NCBI GenBank assembly: GCA_900542735.1
Contig: UQOS01000012.1
Coordinates: 1-30,259 of the forward strand
Direction: 5' to 3'
From: an uncultured Mycoplasmatota bacterium
GTDB taxonomy: Bacteria; Bacillota_I; Bacilli_A; RF39; UBA660
DNA: 30,259 nucleotides
The translations under genes and the position numbers were made by a program. Under the pieces are notes generated by a model. That model did not search any database. It was given only the letters and a program-made list of their open reading frames with translations, and was not told the DNA's origin. Below, in pieces: positions 1 through 7,523 of the stretch. The stretch's first letter is position 1. Every line of letters starts with the position of its first letter.

Positions 1-104
1 TCTTTTAAAAGTGTAGGATCATCTTCATTACAGAAAATAGTTTTAAATACACGATCATATTTAGCAGTATAGAATTTTTTTTCTTCTTCTTTTTCTTTAG
101 TCAT
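1..104 (-). CDS. Rpn-family PD-(D/E)XK nuclease / putative transposase, N-terminal fragment
   Basis: Only the first 34 codons are visible; the gene leaves the window at base 1. The start ATG at 104 has an excellent ribosome binding site (GAGGAGGTGA, six bases upstream). After a charged Lys/Glu-rich leader the protein reads YDRVFKTIFCNEDDPTLL, which matches the opening of the PDDEXK_2/Rpn family: a 'YDxxFKxIF' motif followed by an acidic segment and a leucine-rich helix. Members of that family are RecA-independent recombination-promoting nucleases, often annotated as transposases. The catalytic residues lie outside the window, so activity cannot be judged. The family call rests on this short motif alone. 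Confidence 0.7.
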   Translation of the reverse strand, partial: MTKEKEEEKKFYTAKYDRVFKTIFCNEDDPTLLK

Positions 105-124
105 TTTTTCACCTCCTCGGTCAC

Positions 125-153
125 ATAATAGCAAATAAAAAGAAGCCCGTAAA
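125..153 (-). promoter_or_regulatory. Candidate promoter of the Rpn-like gene
   Basis: On the minus strand, TTTACG (148-153) is followed after 17 bases by TATTAT (125-130). A TG one base upstream of the -10 makes it an extended -10. It lies about 20 bases before the start codon at 104. The elements match the vegetative sigma consensus only partly. Confidence 0.4.
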
Positions 154-183
154 ATGACCAATTTTAAGAATTGAATGTAAATT

Positions 184-232
184 AAAAGTCAATTTTAAAT
201 TTTCACTTAGAGAATTTTTAAAATTGACTTTT
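184..232. terminator. 16-bp perfect inverted repeat, probable bidirectional terminator
   Basis: The arms 184-199 and 217-232 are perfect reverse complements (AAAAGTCAATTTTAAA) around a 17-base loop. The repeat lies downstream of the minus-strand gene ending at 302 and is flanked by T/A-rich tails, so a terminator is the simplest reading. The GC content of the stem is low. A related half-copy lies just upstream at about 153-168. Confidence 0.55.
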
Positions 233-301
233 GTTTTTACTTAAAATCATCAAAATATATAAATTTTAATTTTTTATTCTATAATAATCTATTTTCTTAG
301 T

Positions 302-1207
302 TTAAAAAGATAATACTTCTTTTATTTTTTTCTTCCATATATCTTCTAAATTTTTATCTTTAAAAAATAGATTTATTTGACTTAGATAAACAGTATTTGC
401 TAAAGTTTCCATAAATGTCACCAACATAATTTCTAAAAATAAATTTTTGTTATAGATAATATTAGGAATCACAAGTGTTATTCTATGTTCTAGATTTAAT
501 TCTTGATTTTCTAATAATAAATAAAGTTTTCTAGCTATTATTTTCTCATCTATTGGTTTAATCTTAGGATCCTCTATTATATTTGCAAGATCTAAAAAAT
601 TATTTTCAAGCTTCTTTACTACTACAATATGTTTTTTTAATATTTTCTTTATTTCTCTAAAACTACATCCTAAACTAGATATACCATAATAAATACTAGC
701 AAGTTTTATAAAAGTATAATTCATAGGTATATAATCATTATCAAAATAAAGAGTCTGTTTTAAACAATAAGGACACAAACAGTTATTCTTTTTATTTACA
801 TTTTTAATCTTATCAACAAAGAAAATATTTAAACAATGGTAACAGATAGCTAGATTATTACTATTTATTTTTTCTTTAAGTGGTGGATTCTGCTTTAAAT
901 TTTTGATTTCTGTTAATTCTTCTAATAAAGTATAGTCACTATTTGGAAAGCTATTATCAGGAATTAATAGTAATTTTTCTATAATTAATCTTAACTGATT
1001 ATTTTTTAAATTCTTAGTAGTCGTTATTTTCTTTAATAAAATTAAAAGTTCTTCTTCCTCTAAGTTAGAAATATCTTCATTTTTAATTTCCTGATAGATT
1101 TTTTCATAGTTTTTAGGAATTATTAGAAAATAATTAACATCTTTTATCAAATCATTTATTTCTACTATTTTAAAGTTTTTATATTTTTCTAGCCACCAAT
1201 ACTTCAT
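302..1207 (-). CDS. Hypothetical protein with an internal CxxC...CPYC zinc ribbon
   Basis: This is a 301-residue soluble protein with no signal peptide or clear membrane segment. The only recognisable element is a probable zinc ribbon in the middle: Cys122-x2-Cys125 and Cys145-Pro-Tyr-Cys148. It is followed by a hydrophobic/aromatic helix around 160-175. This arrangement resembles short 'cytoplasmic protein' families whose ribbon is followed by a FL-x-YY helix. The flanking regions are rich in Lys, Asn, Leu and Ile and predicted helical. It is the second gene of a two-gene operon: the upstream zinc-ribbon membrane protein ends 14 bases before its start. The ATG has a GGAG ribosome binding site (TAAGGAGTAATAC). 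I cannot assign a function; a nucleic-acid or protein-binding role is only a guess from the ribbon. Confidence 0.75.
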   Translation of the reverse strand: MKYWWLEKYKNFKIVEINDLIKDVNYFLIIPKNYEKIYQEIKNEDISNLEEEELLILLKKITTTKNLKNNQLRLIIEKLLLIPDNSFPNSDYTLLEELTEIKNLKQNPPLKEKINSNNLAICYHCLNIFFVDKIKNVNKKNNCLCPYCLKQTLYFDNDYIPMNYTFIKLASIYYGISSLGCSFREIKKILKKHIVVVKKLENNFLDLANIIEDPKIKPIDEKIIARKLYLLLENQELNLEHRITLVIPNIIYNKNLFLEIMLVTFMETLANTVYLSQINLFFKDKNLEDIWKKKIKEVLSF

Positions 1208-1221
1208 GTATTACTCCTTAC

Positions 1222-2115
1222 TTACTGTTTTTTAAATAAAATTTCTTCATTATTTTTTGAAACTAAGACTAGCCAGTTATAATTTTCTTTTGATAGTTTT
1301 AAAGTAAAACCATTTTTTAGAAAATCTATTGTATCATGATAAACAACACCATCTACTTTTACCTTATTATCAGAAGTTTTTACTTGATAAAGACAATAAT
1401 CATCATCTCCATATAAAACTTCTTCAGAATTCAAATCAATTCCTGCATCTCTTTCATAAGTACCATAATAATAATTATCTGTTAATTCATCTTTATCTTT
1501 ATAAATATAATAATTTCCTTCCCCATCTAAATATAATAGTTCATTATCTTCATCTAACCAATAGCCTTCCATTCTAGGTTCATATAAACTACAGTAAAAA
1601 GTATCTTTAAAATATTGTCCTAAAGTAGTGTTATAACCATTCGAAAAGCTAATTTCTAGTGATGACACCAATATGCAAATATTAATCACAATAGAAATTA
1701 TAAAAGTAAAAATAGTAATAATAATAGCGATAACTTTCATACCTCTAGATGTTTTTTTCATACCAGAGATTACTAGTATTAAAGAAATAATACTACTGAT
1801 AATTCCTATAAAAGAAAATTTAGGAATAAAACATAGGAAAACAGAAATAATACCTAGTAAGAGTCCCAATAAAGTTTGGTTAGTTTTTTTACTAGCGTTA
1901 TTCTCTAACAAGTCATCTTTATATTGAATATTATTTACTTTACTATAGTTTTTTTGATATTCATATTGACTAGCATGATTATTTTCTATTCTTAAATCTT
2001 TAAATGGATCTTCATAATTAGATTCCTGATAAGTAGATTCTTGTGTTTTTTCACCACAATAGGGACAAAAGTTAGCATCTTTATCAATTAAATTTCCACA
2101 CTTTTTGCAGTTCAT
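1222..2115 (-). CDS. Zinc-ribbon membrane protein of unknown function
   Basis: I start this protein at the ATG at 2115, because AGGAGTGATATT sits just before it. The frame is open further upstream, but no ribosome binding site supports an earlier start. The 297-residue product begins with a four-cysteine zinc ribbon (Cys3-x2-Cys6 and Cys17-x2-Cys20), typical of 'zinc-ribbon domain' membrane proteins in Bacillota. A hydrophilic linker of about 60 residues follows, then about three membrane helices (roughly 81-98, 102-118 and 127-151). The C-terminal domain of about 130 residues is rich in Asp, Glu and Tyr, looks beta-stranded and is probably extracytoplasmic. The layout suggests a membrane sensor or assembly factor with a cytoplasmic ribbon. 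It is first in an operon with the gene ending at 302. Confidence 0.8.
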   Translation of the reverse strand: MNCKKCGNLIDKDANFCPYCGEKTQESTYQESNYEDPFKDLRIENNHASQYEYQKNYSKVNNIQYKDDLLENNASKKTNQTLLGLLLGIISVFLCFIPKFSFIGIISSIISLILVISGMKKTSRGMKVIAIIITIFTFIISIVINICILVSSLEISFSNGYNTTLGQYFKDTFYCSLYEPRMEGYWLDEDNELLYLDGEGNYYIYKDKDELTDNYYYGTYERDAGIDLNSEEVLYGDDDYCLYQVKTSDNKVKVDGVVYHDTIDFLKNGFTLKLSKENYNWLVLVSKNNEEILFKKQ

Positions 2116-2137
2116 AATAATATCACTCCTTATTTTT

Positions 2138-2165
2138 ATTATATAATAGTTTTTAGAAAAACCAA
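2138..2165 (-). promoter_or_regulatory. Promoter of the zinc-ribbon operon
   Basis: On the minus strand, TTGGTT (2160-2165), a 16-base spacer and a perfect TATAAT (2138-2143) lie just ahead of the ribosome binding site of the gene starting at 2115. It is divergent from the gpsA promoter, with 31 bases between the two -35 elements. Confidence 0.6.
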
Positions 2166-2196
2166 ACATAATCTATGTATATTTTACTAGTATTTA

Positions 2197-2225
2197 TTGT
2201 CTAGTGATTTAATTTATCATATAAT
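2197..2225 (+). promoter_or_regulatory. gpsA promoter
   Basis: TTGTCT (2197-2202), a 17-base spacer and TATAAT (2220-2225) precede the GpsA ribosome binding site (AAAGGTGAAAG) and the start codon at 2252. Four of six -35 bases and all -10 bases match the vegetative sigma consensus. Confidence 0.65.
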
Positions 2226-2251
2226 TAGTTTATTAGAAAAAAGGTGAAAGA

Positions 2252-3214
2252 ATGAAAATATGTATTTTAGGAGCAGGAAGTTATGCTTTAGCACTTGCCC
2301 TTACTTTTTATAAAAATAATAATTCAGTTACAGTTTGGACCAAGTTAGAGGAAGAAAAAGATGAAATTTTAAAAACCAGACAAAATAAAAAGGCACTACC
2401 AAATGTCTATCTACCAGAAGAAATTAAGATTACTACAGATTTAGAATGTTCTAATTCAGCTGATATGATTGTGTTTGCGGTTCCAATTGCTTTTTTTAGA
2501 AGTACCTGTATAAAATTAAAAAATTATCTAAAGATAGACCCTTATTTTATGATAGCTACTAAGGGTATTGAAAATGATACTGGACTTTTTTGTCATCAAA
2601 TTTTAACTAGTATCATAGATACTGAAAAAGTTTGTATATTATCTGGGCCTACTTTTGCTATCGATTTAGCTAAAAATAATTTATGTGGTCTTACTTTAGC
2701 TAGTAGTTTTGATACAAATAAGAAGATTCTTAATAGTATTCAAAGCAATTACTTAATGATAGATGAAACAAATGATATCATTGGAACAGAAATTTGTGGT
2801 TCTATTAAAAATGTTATGGCTATTATTTTTGGTATGTTAGAAGAAATGAAAGTTAGTAATTCTACAAAAGCTCTATTTTTTACAGAAGCATTAAAAGAAA
2901 TTGAACATTTAATTGAATTTTATCATGGTAATCCTAAAACAATTACTAGTTTAGCTGGAATTGGAGACTTTTATTTAACCTGTAATAGTAAGGAAAGTAG
3001 AAATTATCAATTAGGAATTATGATAGCATCTAGTGATAAGGAAAAAGTAAAAGAATACTTAGAAAATAATACAGTAGAGGGATTCTATACATTACTTTCT
3101 ATTTATAAAATGATTACTACTAATCAGATTTCTTCTCCATTAATAGAAAAACTTTATCAAATTATTTTTGAAGATAAGAAAAAAGAAGATTTACTTATAA
3201 CATTTACTAAGTAA
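2252..3214 (+). CDS. gpsA: Glycerol-3-phosphate dehydrogenase [NAD(P)+]
   Basis: This enzyme reversibly converts dihydroxyacetone phosphate and NAD(P)H to sn-glycerol 3-phosphate, the backbone precursor of membrane phospholipids, in the cytoplasm. The 320-residue length is normal for GpsA. The N-terminal Rossmann motif is GAGSYALALA (residues 7-16), where most GpsA have GAGSWGTALA, so the last glycine of GxGxxG is Ala. Other family signatures are present: KGIEN at 104-108, SGPTFAIDLA at 131-140, the catalytic lysine in IKNVMAI (Lys186), AGIGDFYLTC (235-244) and the SRN substrate motif (249-251). The sequence is divergent: CGSIKNV replaces the usual A-x-KNV context. The gene has its own promoter and ends in a terminator shared with the convergent gene at 3223. 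The function is well supported; cofactor preference cannot be read. Confidence 0.92.
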   Translation: MKICILGAGSYALALALTFYKNNNSVTVWTKLEEEKDEILKTRQNKKALPNVYLPEEIKITTDLECSNSADMIVFAVPIAFFRSTCIKLKNYLKIDPYFMIATKGIENDTGLFCHQILTSIIDTEKVCILSGPTFAIDLAKNNLCGLTLASSFDTNKKILNSIQSNYLMIDETNDIIGTEICGSIKNVMAIIFGMLEEMKVSNSTKALFFTEALKEIEHLIEFYHGNPKTITSLAGIGDFYLTCNSKESRNYQLGIMIASSDKEKVKEYLENNTVEGFYTLLSIYKMITTNQISSPLIEKLYQIIFEDKKKEDLLITFTK

Positions 3215-3224
3215 GTCTTCTTTT
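3181..3224. terminator. Bidirectional terminator overlapping the gpsA 3' end
   Basis: Arms 3181-3197 and 3208-3224 form a 17-bp stem with a single T:G wobble on the plus strand, closing a 10-base loop and flanked by A and T runs. The hairpin contains the gpsA stop codon and reaches the stop of the convergent gene at 3223, so it can serve both. Confidence 0.75.
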
Positions 3225-3570
3225 ACATTGCTTGTTTATTGCTAGTAGGAGTTAAATGTTTTTGATATTGGTAAGGTAATTCATAAAAAGTTCTAATATT
3301 ATTACTATTATCTTTTATCACATCTAATTCTATTTCATTTGCTTTATGAAGATTATTAGATGGTTTCATTTTATTTGAAATTTCATGTAGTAAAATATAT
3401 TTTTTTAATGGTACTTGATGAATCATCGTATATTTTCTTTCTTCCTCATTTTGATTATTTATATTACTTTGACTATTTCTAAGTATTTTAATTTGCTTAT
3501 TCATTATGCAAGTAGCTCCTACTAATATACTAGTAGCAATAGCTAAATTCTTTATTGTTTGTTTCTTCAT
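3223..3570 (-). CDS. Small membrane-anchored hypothetical protein
   Basis: A 115-residue protein with a short basic N-terminus (MKKQTIK) and one hydrophobic segment at about 8-23 containing a Cys (ATCIMN). This would be an uncleaved anchor or a signal peptide; it is not a convincing lipobox. The rest is hydrophilic and rich in Asn, Gln, Lys and Glu, with no motif I recognise. It is preceded by a consensus vegetative promoter and a GGAAG ribosome binding site, so it is probably a real and well-transcribed gene. It ends eight bases from the convergent gpsA and shares a terminator with it. Function unknown. Confidence 0.65.
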   Translation of the reverse strand: MKKQTIKNLAIATSILVGATCIMNKQIKILRNSQSNINNQNEEERKYTMIHQVPLKKYILLHEISNKMKPSNNLHKANEIELDVIKDNSNNIRTFYELPYQYQKHLTPTSNKQAM

Positions 3571-3594
3571 TTATTTCTTCCTTTCTGTTTAGTT

Positions 3595-3623
3595 ATTATA
3601 CTTCATCTATTTTTTTATGTCAA
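3595..3623 (-). promoter_or_regulatory. Perfect-consensus vegetative promoter
   Basis: On the minus strand TTGACA (3618-3623), a 17-base spacer and TATAAT (3595-3600) match the housekeeping sigma consensus at all twelve positions. It drives the small protein starting at 3570. Confidence 0.85.
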
Positions 3624-3628
3624 AATAC

Positions 3629-3657
3629 TTGGTATTTTTTATATTAAATGATATAAT
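3629..3657 (+). promoter_or_regulatory. Promoter of the HD-GYP-like gene
   Basis: TTGGTA (3629-3634), a 17-base spacer and TATAAT (3652-3657) with an upstream TG (extended -10) precede the gene at 3684. Its -35 lies only five bases from the -35 of the divergent promoter at 3618-3623. Confidence 0.7.
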
Positions 3658-3683
3658 TTATTCATAATATACGAGGTGATAAA

Positions 3684-5057
3684 ATGGGTGTACCTATTTA
3701 TTTAGACAGTTTATCAGGAAATGAAGGTTGGATATTGGCAGAACCTATTCGCAACGAACAAGGAAGCATATTATATCCTGCTGATAAACCATTAGATACT
3801 AATACAGTAGAAATGTTAAAAAAGCATTTTATAAAAGCAACTAATAACAAAGGTTCTATTTCAAAAATTCATTTACAAGTAAAGTTAAATCATAAAAATC
3901 TAACGCCTGCACAAAAGATAATTATTGAAAATATTGAAAAACAGAATTCTGATGTAAAAGGCAATATTCCTAAAGAATTACATGAAAAAACAGTACAAGT
4001 CTTAGATCAAATTTATGATAATAAAAATATTAAAAATGTTCTTAATGTTTTAACAGAATGCGTTAGTGATATAGCTAGAAAAGTCATAACTGATCCTGAA
4101 CTTTCTTATAGTTTAGGTCAATATCGTAAAGATGGTAATGATGGAAAAGTAAATGATTTTTCAAATGTTGTTGAACACAGTTCCAGGGTTGCAGAATTTG
4201 CAATTACTTTAGCTAATCTATACAATAAACAAGTTGCTAGTAACAGTAATCAAATTTCATTAAAGAATATTGGAATTGCTTCTCTACTACATGATTATGG
4301 AGTATGCTTTCAAGATGAAGATGAAATGGAAAAACTAAAAAAAATAGAATTAAATGAAAGTTTTTTTAAAGCTTATCCTACCATCCCAAGAGATGTATTA
4401 CAGTTACCATATAATAGTAAATATAAAAATGTATATGCATATGCAGCTTTAAAAAATTGTTTAGATAACTCAACTTTAACAGCAATTTTACTTAGTAATG
4501 AAACTCAAAATGGAGCTGGTAATGAGTGTCTAAATATTCCAAATAATAAAACAAATCAAACAGCTATGGCAGCACAAATGATATTTTTATGTAACTTATA
4601 TGATTCTATGTTAACCAATGTAATTTCTAATAATAAGAGTTTAGAAAATATTAGTTCTACATTAGAAATATTGGTAAAGAATGGAATTATTAACGAAACA
4701 ATTGGACGTTTATTTTTAGATAATATTCCACTATATTCAGTTGGAGTAAGAGTAGAACTTTCTACTGGAGAATATGCAACAGTTATTGAAAGATTTATAG
4801 GTCATAATGTAGCTAAGCCTAAAGTAGAAACACTAGTAAATCCACCATTAGTTCCTGCAACTATTGACTTAAGAGAAACTACTACTATTACTGTAAAAAG
4901 AATTGTTGCTTCTAATGAACTATTAGATGATAAAATAAGAGAAATCACAAAAGAACAACTTCAAACGATGGAAATTACTTCAATTGAACCATTTATCAGC
5001 AATTTTGAAGGTGTTCCTGTTACCGAGATAAAAGAAAAAAGTTATAAAGCTTTATAG
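3684..5057 (+). CDS. HD-GYP-like protein with degenerate active site
   Basis: A 457-residue cytoplasmic protein that follows HD-GYP family architecture. It has an N-terminal beta region ending in an 'EPIRNEQGSILYPADKPL' segment, a helical HD domain and a C-terminal 'SVGVRVELSTGEYATVIE' strand segment (family form: YPxGxxVxLSxGExGxV). HD-GYP proteins normally hydrolyse cyclic di-GMP. Here His165 (EHSSRVAEF) and His203-Asp204 (LLHDYG) remain. The HDIGK lysine is Val207, the later HHE is replaced around residues 272-274 (SNE), and GYP is lost from the segment NGAGNECLNI. Two or more metal ligands are therefore missing, so catalysis is doubtful and a binding or scaffold role is more likely. The ribosome binding site is CGAGGTGAT. 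The gene ends in a strong terminator. Confidence 0.75.
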   Translation: MGVPIYLDSLSGNEGWILAEPIRNEQGSILYPADKPLDTNTVEMLKKHFIKATNNKGSISKIHLQVKLNHKNLTPAQKIIIENIEKQNSDVKGNIPKELHEKTVQVLDQIYDNKNIKNVLNVLTECVSDIARKVITDPELSYSLGQYRKDGNDGKVNDFSNVVEHSSRVAEFAITLANLYNKQVASNSNQISLKNIGIASLLHDYGVCFQDEDEMEKLKKIELNESFFKAYPTIPRDVLQLPYNSKYKNVYAYAALKNCLDNSTLTAILLSNETQNGAGNECLNIPNNKTNQTAMAAQMIFLCNLYDSMLTNVISNNKSLENISSTLEILVKNGIINETIGRLFLDNIPLYSVGVRVELSTGEYATVIERFIGHNVAKPKVETLVNPPLVPATIDLRETTTITVKRIVASNELLDDKIREITKEQLQTMEITSIEPFISNFEGVPVTEIKEKSYKAL

Positions 5058-5059
5058 AA

Positions 5060-5096
5060 AAAAGTGTCAATTTGAAAAAATCAAGTTGGCACTTTT
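5060..5096 (+). terminator. Rho-independent terminator of the HD-GYP-like gene
   Basis: Arms 5060-5075 and 5081-5096 give a 16-bp stem on the plus strand, with two U:G wobbles, a five-base A-rich loop and a T-rich tail. The wobbles would be A:C mismatches on the other strand, so it is directed at the plus-strand gene. Confidence 0.8.
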
Positions 5097-5367
5097 ATTT
5101 ATTTACATTTTGATAATAATCAAATTCCGACAAACTAGAAGCAACTTCTTCCAAATCATCTAAGTCAGAATCATAATTTTCTATTAAATATTCTTCTATT
5201 TCTAAAATTAAACTTTTAATATTTGAATCGTAAATAGAAAAACCGTATTTTTTTAAAACCTCAATTTGATTATCTGATAAATAGATACCATTTCCACAAT
5301 CATGATGCAAACTTTCTCTAGGTTTTAGTTCTCCTACTAGTTTTTCAATTGAATAATTAGCGTTCAT
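5095..5367 (-). CDS. Small acidic hypothetical protein, last gene of the ynbB operon
   Basis: A 90-residue acidic, probably helical protein. Its middle reads as a helix-turn segment (LSDNQIEVLKKYGFSIYD) followed by repeated acidic patches (around ENYDSDLDDLEEV) and a SEFDYYQNVNK tail. There is no signal peptide or membrane segment. The start overlaps the end of the upstream lyase gene by 11 bases, with AAAGG as ribosome binding site, so the two are translationally coupled. Proteins of this type occur as short conserved unknowns in gut Bacillota, by recollection only. The acidic, compact character would fit a regulator or adaptor for a neighbouring enzyme, but nothing in the sequence shows a function. 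Confidence 0.7.
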   Translation of the reverse strand: MNANYSIEKLVGELKPRESLHHDCGNGIYLSDNQIEVLKKYGFSIYDSNIKSLILEIEEYLIENYDSDLDDLEEVASSLSEFDYYQNVNK

Positions 5368-6619
5368 TTTTGCCTTTCATAAGTTCTGTTACTGCTTTCA
5401 TAATTCCTAACTTACCATAAGAATAAGTAAGTCCACCCTGTTGATAAGCAATATATGGGCTTCTTAATGGTCCATCACAAGATAATTCAATAGAAGAACC
5501 TTGAGTAAAACAACCTGCTGCCATAATAACTTGATCCGTATAACCTGGCATATCCCATGGTACAGGAATAGCATTAGAATCTATTGGAGAAGCCATTTGA
5601 ATACCTTGACAATATTTAATTAAATCTTCTTTATTGTTAAAAATAATATTTTGAACAATATCAGCTCTTACCTCGTCATATCTAGGTTCTACTTGATATC
5701 CTAAATGTTCTAATACTTTACTAGTTAAAACTCCTGTTTTCAAGCTTGACGCTACTACACTAGGAGCAAAAAATAATCCCTGTAAAAGTTCTCTATTAAT
5801 TCCCAAAGTAGGTCCTACTTCTCTACCCTCTCCAGGACAAGTTAGTCTTTCACCTGCTAGATCAATTAAGTCACTTCTTCCCGCAATATAAGCTCCATTT
5901 GGCGCGATTCCACCACCTAAATTTTTAATTAATGAACCTACCATAACATCACACCCAACTTGTATTGGGGTAATACTTTCTACAAATTCACAGTAACAGT
6001 TATCTACCATGATAATAACATCTTTATCTACTTTTCTAATTTCTTCTACTACCTTTTTTATTTTATCTATCGTGATACTTTTTCTAGTAGAATACCCTTT
6101 TGATCTTTGAATTTCAATTAGTTTTACTTTATTTTCTTTTAGATAAGATTTTATTTTTTCATAATCAAAATCATTATTTACTAACTCAATTTCATCATAC
6201 TTTACTTGAAAAGATGTTAAACTACTATTATTTTCTTTAATGCCAATTACTTCATGTAAAGTATCATATGGAGTACCAGTAATACTTAACATAATATCAT
6301 TTGGTCTAAGATAAGCAAATAATGCAACCGTTAGAGCATGAGTTCCAGAAATAAACTGACTACGTACTATTGCATCTTCACTACCTAAAACATCTGCAAA
6401 TACTTTTTCAATAGTATCTCTTCCTATATCATTATAACCATAACCAGTAGTTGAAGTAAAATGTACTTCATTTATCTGATACTTATGAAAAGCATTTAAA
6501 ACTTTTAAAGTATTTTCATATTCCGTTTTATCTATTTTTTCATAGATACTCTTTAAATTTCTTTCTTCTTCTTCTATTAAATTTACAATTCGTTCATCAA
6601 TATTTAGTTCTTGATACAT
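5357..6619 (-). CDS. ynbB: YnbB-type PLP-dependent lyase (methionine gamma-lyase family)
   Basis: A 420-residue fold-type I PLP enzyme of the Met_gamma_lyase/'aluminium resistance' family. Visible landmarks are the GYGYNDIGRD motif (59-68), the PLP-stacking region RSQFISGTHAL (86-96), the aspartate that contacts the PLP nitrogen in MVDNCYCEFVE (Asp206), and the Schiff-base lysine in GSLIKNLGGG (Lys232). The length is normal for YnbB. The family is annotated as carbon-sulfur or cystathionine-type lyase, but the physiological substrate of YnbB is not firmly known, so I would not claim methionine degradation. The gene starts one base after the stop of the duplicated-domain gene and overlaps the next small gene. 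A ribosome binding site (AGAGGAAG) sits in the end of the upstream gene. Confidence 0.88.
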   Translation of the reverse strand: MYQELNIDERIVNLIEEEERNLKSIYEKIDKTEYENTLKVLNAFHKYQINEVHFTSTTGYGYNDIGRDTIEKVFADVLGSEDAIVRSQFISGTHALTVALFAYLRPNDIMLSITGTPYDTLHEVIGIKENNSSLTSFQVKYDEIELVNNDFDYEKIKSYLKENKVKLIEIQRSKGYSTRKSITIDKIKKVVEEIRKVDKDVIIMVDNCYCEFVESITPIQVGCDVMVGSLIKNLGGGIAPNGAYIAGRSDLIDLAGERLTCPGEGREVGPTLGINRELLQGLFFAPSVVASSLKTGVLTSKVLEHLGYQVEPRYDEVRADIVQNIIFNNKEDLIKYCQGIQMASPIDSNAIPVPWDMPGYTDQVIMAAGCFTQGSSIELSCDGPLRSPYIAYQQGGLTYSYGKLGIMKAVTELMKGKNER

Positions 6620-6620
6620 A

Positions 6621-7523
6621 TTACTTCCTCTTTTCTATATTTTCTTGTTCGATTTCTATTAAATAGGATTCTATTCTCTCTAAAGATATAGAAGGATTTT
6701 TATAATCATATTCAATAGGTATTACTTTTCTATCTTCAAATAAAAAGCCTCTTACTTCAAATTGTGTTAATAATTTTTTATTATCTAATAGCCATTTCTT
6801 TTGATTTAAACTTATTTTATTTGGAAGATAACAAACTAAAATATTTCCTTCCATGCTTATAACTACATTACCAAAATTAGCAAGTTCTAAAGCAGCTTCG
6901 TGACCAGTTGTATCTAACTCTGTATATAATCCAATATGGTAAAGATTACTAAATTCTTCCATTTTTACTTCATGTCCTACTGTATTAGGAAATGATGTTT
7001 CATAAACTCCATCAGGTATTTCTAATACATTTTCATTTGGAATAATTATTAAATGTTTAGCATTTTGAAACTTCTTAGTAATTTCTTGAAATACTATATT
7101 AATAGGTAAAATGTCATATTCCATTAATAGATTATCGATACCGTTTTCATAAAATTTCCCATTTTCTTGATAAATAGAAAGCATATGAAAATCTTTTCCA
7201 TATTCTATAATCTCATCTTTTTTAGATAATAGATACTGATATTGATTAAGTGTTAAAAAGGTAGGTAAATATAAAACTATCATATCATCTTTTTGAATTA
7301 CTACATGTCCCATCTTGGTAAGTGCTAAATACCAATGAATATTTTGATAATCATTTTTCTGTAATCCTAGTGAATTATTATTAATTCCTAAATGATATTT
7401 ATTAGAAAACTCTTCTACAGCTAAACCATGTGGCTCATTTAATGATAATTTTCTCTCGTAAATAGGAACATTAATTATATCTTCATTGGGAACAATTATC
7501 ATTTCACGAAGTTTATTTAACAT
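6621..7523 (-). CDS. Hypothetical protein made of two copies of an unknown ~95-residue domain
   Basis: A 300-residue soluble protein with clear internal duplication. Residues 9-108 and 159-252 align: MIIVPNEDIINVP with LIIIPNENVLEIP; VEEFSNKYHLG with MEEFSNLYHIG; a middle helix; MGHVVIQKDDMIVLYLP with FGNVVISMEGNILVCYLP; and LTLNQYQYLLSKKDEI with ISLNQKKWLLDNKKLL. Each unit looks alpha/beta, with a hydrophobic strand, an amphipathic helix, a beta hairpin and a C-terminal helix. I do not recognise the family. The start overlaps the upstream reductase stop (ATGTTAA) and the gene ends one base before ynbB, so it is tightly coupled to both. A sensor or ligand-binding role in the pathway of its neighbours is conceivable but unproven. 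Confidence 0.8.
   Translation of the reverse strand: MLNKLREMIIVPNEDIINVPIYERKLSLNEPHGLAVEEFSNKYHLGINNNSLGLQKNDYQNIHWYLALTKMGHVVIQKDDMIVLYLPTFLTLNQYQYLLSKKDEIIEYGKDFHMLSIYQENGKFYENGIDNLLMEYDILPINIVFQEITKKFQNAKHLIIIPNENVLEIPDGVYETSFPNTVGHEVKMEEFSNLYHIGLYTELDTTGHEAALELANFGNVVISMEGNILVCYLPNKISLNQKKWLLDNKKLLTQFEVRGFLFEDRKVIPIEYDYKNPSISLERIESYLIEIEQENIEKRK

Noticed and set aside
1329..1927. Two plus-strand open frames opposite the zinc-ribbon membrane gene
   Set aside because: His/Leu/Tyr- or Ile-rich shadow translations of an AT-rich gene; the minus-strand gene has clear domains and regulatory signals.
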